Of a stretch of 46,787 bases of DNA, positions 46,687-46,787 are shown in pieces. This DNA is from Hydrogenophilus thiooxidans (GTDB lineage: Bacteria; Pseudomonadota; Gammaproteobacteria; Burkholderiales; Rhodocyclaceae), in assembly GCF_019049855.1 (NCBI RefSeq), contig NZ_JAHLSY010000017.1, positions 1 to 46,787 of the forward strand, in the 5' to 3' direction. Under the pieces are notes generated by a model that saw only the letters and a list, made by a program, of their open reading frames with translations, ran no database searches and was not told the DNA's origin. A program made the translations under genes and the position numbers. Numbering within the stretch: position 1 is the first letter of the stretch; every line of letters starts with the position of its first letter.

Positions 46687-46787
46687 CTACATCCCCCACA
46701 CGCCGATCGTTTGCTCGGCTTTTCCGGGCCACGGGTATTCGCGCTGCCAGATGCGCGCTTCCCACGGGATTGCGTCGCGGCGGTCGA
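46687..46787 (-). CDS. C-terminal end of an unidentified protein (5' part outside window)
   Basis: An open minus-strand frame of 32 codons before a TAG at 46689-46687 continues off the right edge. It is rich in Trp, Arg and Pro (PWEARIWQREYPWPGKAEQ) and ends GVWGM. The composition suits a real C-terminus, and codon third positions are GC-rich as in the neighbours. I do not recognise the family, and the fragment is too short to decide. Confidence 0.4.
   Translation of the reverse strand, partial: DRRDAIPWEARIWQREYPWPGKAEQTIGVWGM

Overview
This GC-rich, tightly packed stretch looks like chromosomal core from a proteobacterium, most likely a betaproteobacterium or the related Hydrogenophilalia. 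The clues are gene order and families: gloB / yafS-like methyltransferase / rnhA / dnaQ, smc-zipA-ligA-galU, dapD-pilU-dapE-prmB, suhB / trmJ / cysE / iscR, a methylthioinosine phosphorylase, and ZipA (a beta/gamma division protein). Lineage is an inference from family and synteny knowledge, not from a database search. I see no insertion sequence, prophage, CRISPR array or tRNA gene.

Layout. 1-196: 3' end of a 5S rRNA gene and a hairpin terminator. 269-3470: thrC facing nadC and an HDOD gene. 3575-7046: a coupled row of a small unknown gene, a PAS-PAS-GGDEF cyclase and an M61-type peptidase. 6992-9965: lexA, divergent slyD, a PleD-like cyclase and gloB. 9964-14521: methyltransferase, rnhA and dnaQ facing mutS. 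14751-25458: suhB, then trmJ, cysE, iscR, a cysteine desulfurase, sufB, sufC, sufD, sufS, sufU, sufT, a Rieske protein and an A-type carrier. 25540-29658 (minus strand): dapD, pilU (interrupted by an in-frame amber codon), dapE and prmB. 29735-37389: smc, zipA, ligA, galU. 37386-41464: typA, mtnP and an HD-GYP gene. 41500-46549 (minus strand): a three-gene exporter operon (membrane fusion protein, RbbA-type ATPase-permease, second permease). The last 101 bases hold the C-terminus of an unidentified minus-strand gene.

How the genes work together. The largest unit is an iron-sulfur assembly operon. Its front end (suhB, trmJ, cysE, iscR, iscS-like) has the order of a classical ISC locus, but SUF genes follow where iscU, iscA, hscBA and fdx would be expected. 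CysE feeds cysteine synthesis, the desulfurases draw sulfur from cysteine, SufU relays it to the SufBCD scaffold, and SufT, the A-type protein and the Rieske protein are likely late-acting factors or clients. IscR has all its cluster ligands, and an IscR-type palindrome covers the -35 of its own promoter. Two diguanylate cyclases with I-sites and an HD-GYP protein give a c-di-GMP theme. LexA, MutS, DnaQ, RNase HI, LigA and SMC give a genome-maintenance theme.

Most interesting points: the ISC-front/SUF-payload locus; a LexA with altered recognition-helix residues facing a non-canonical palindrome at its own promoter; a single amber codon splitting pilU just after the Walker A motif; a cluster of DnaA-box-like sites between suhB and mutS; a 15-bp palindrome inside the exporter promoter; and convergent gene pairs that share or overlap their ends instead of being separated by terminators.
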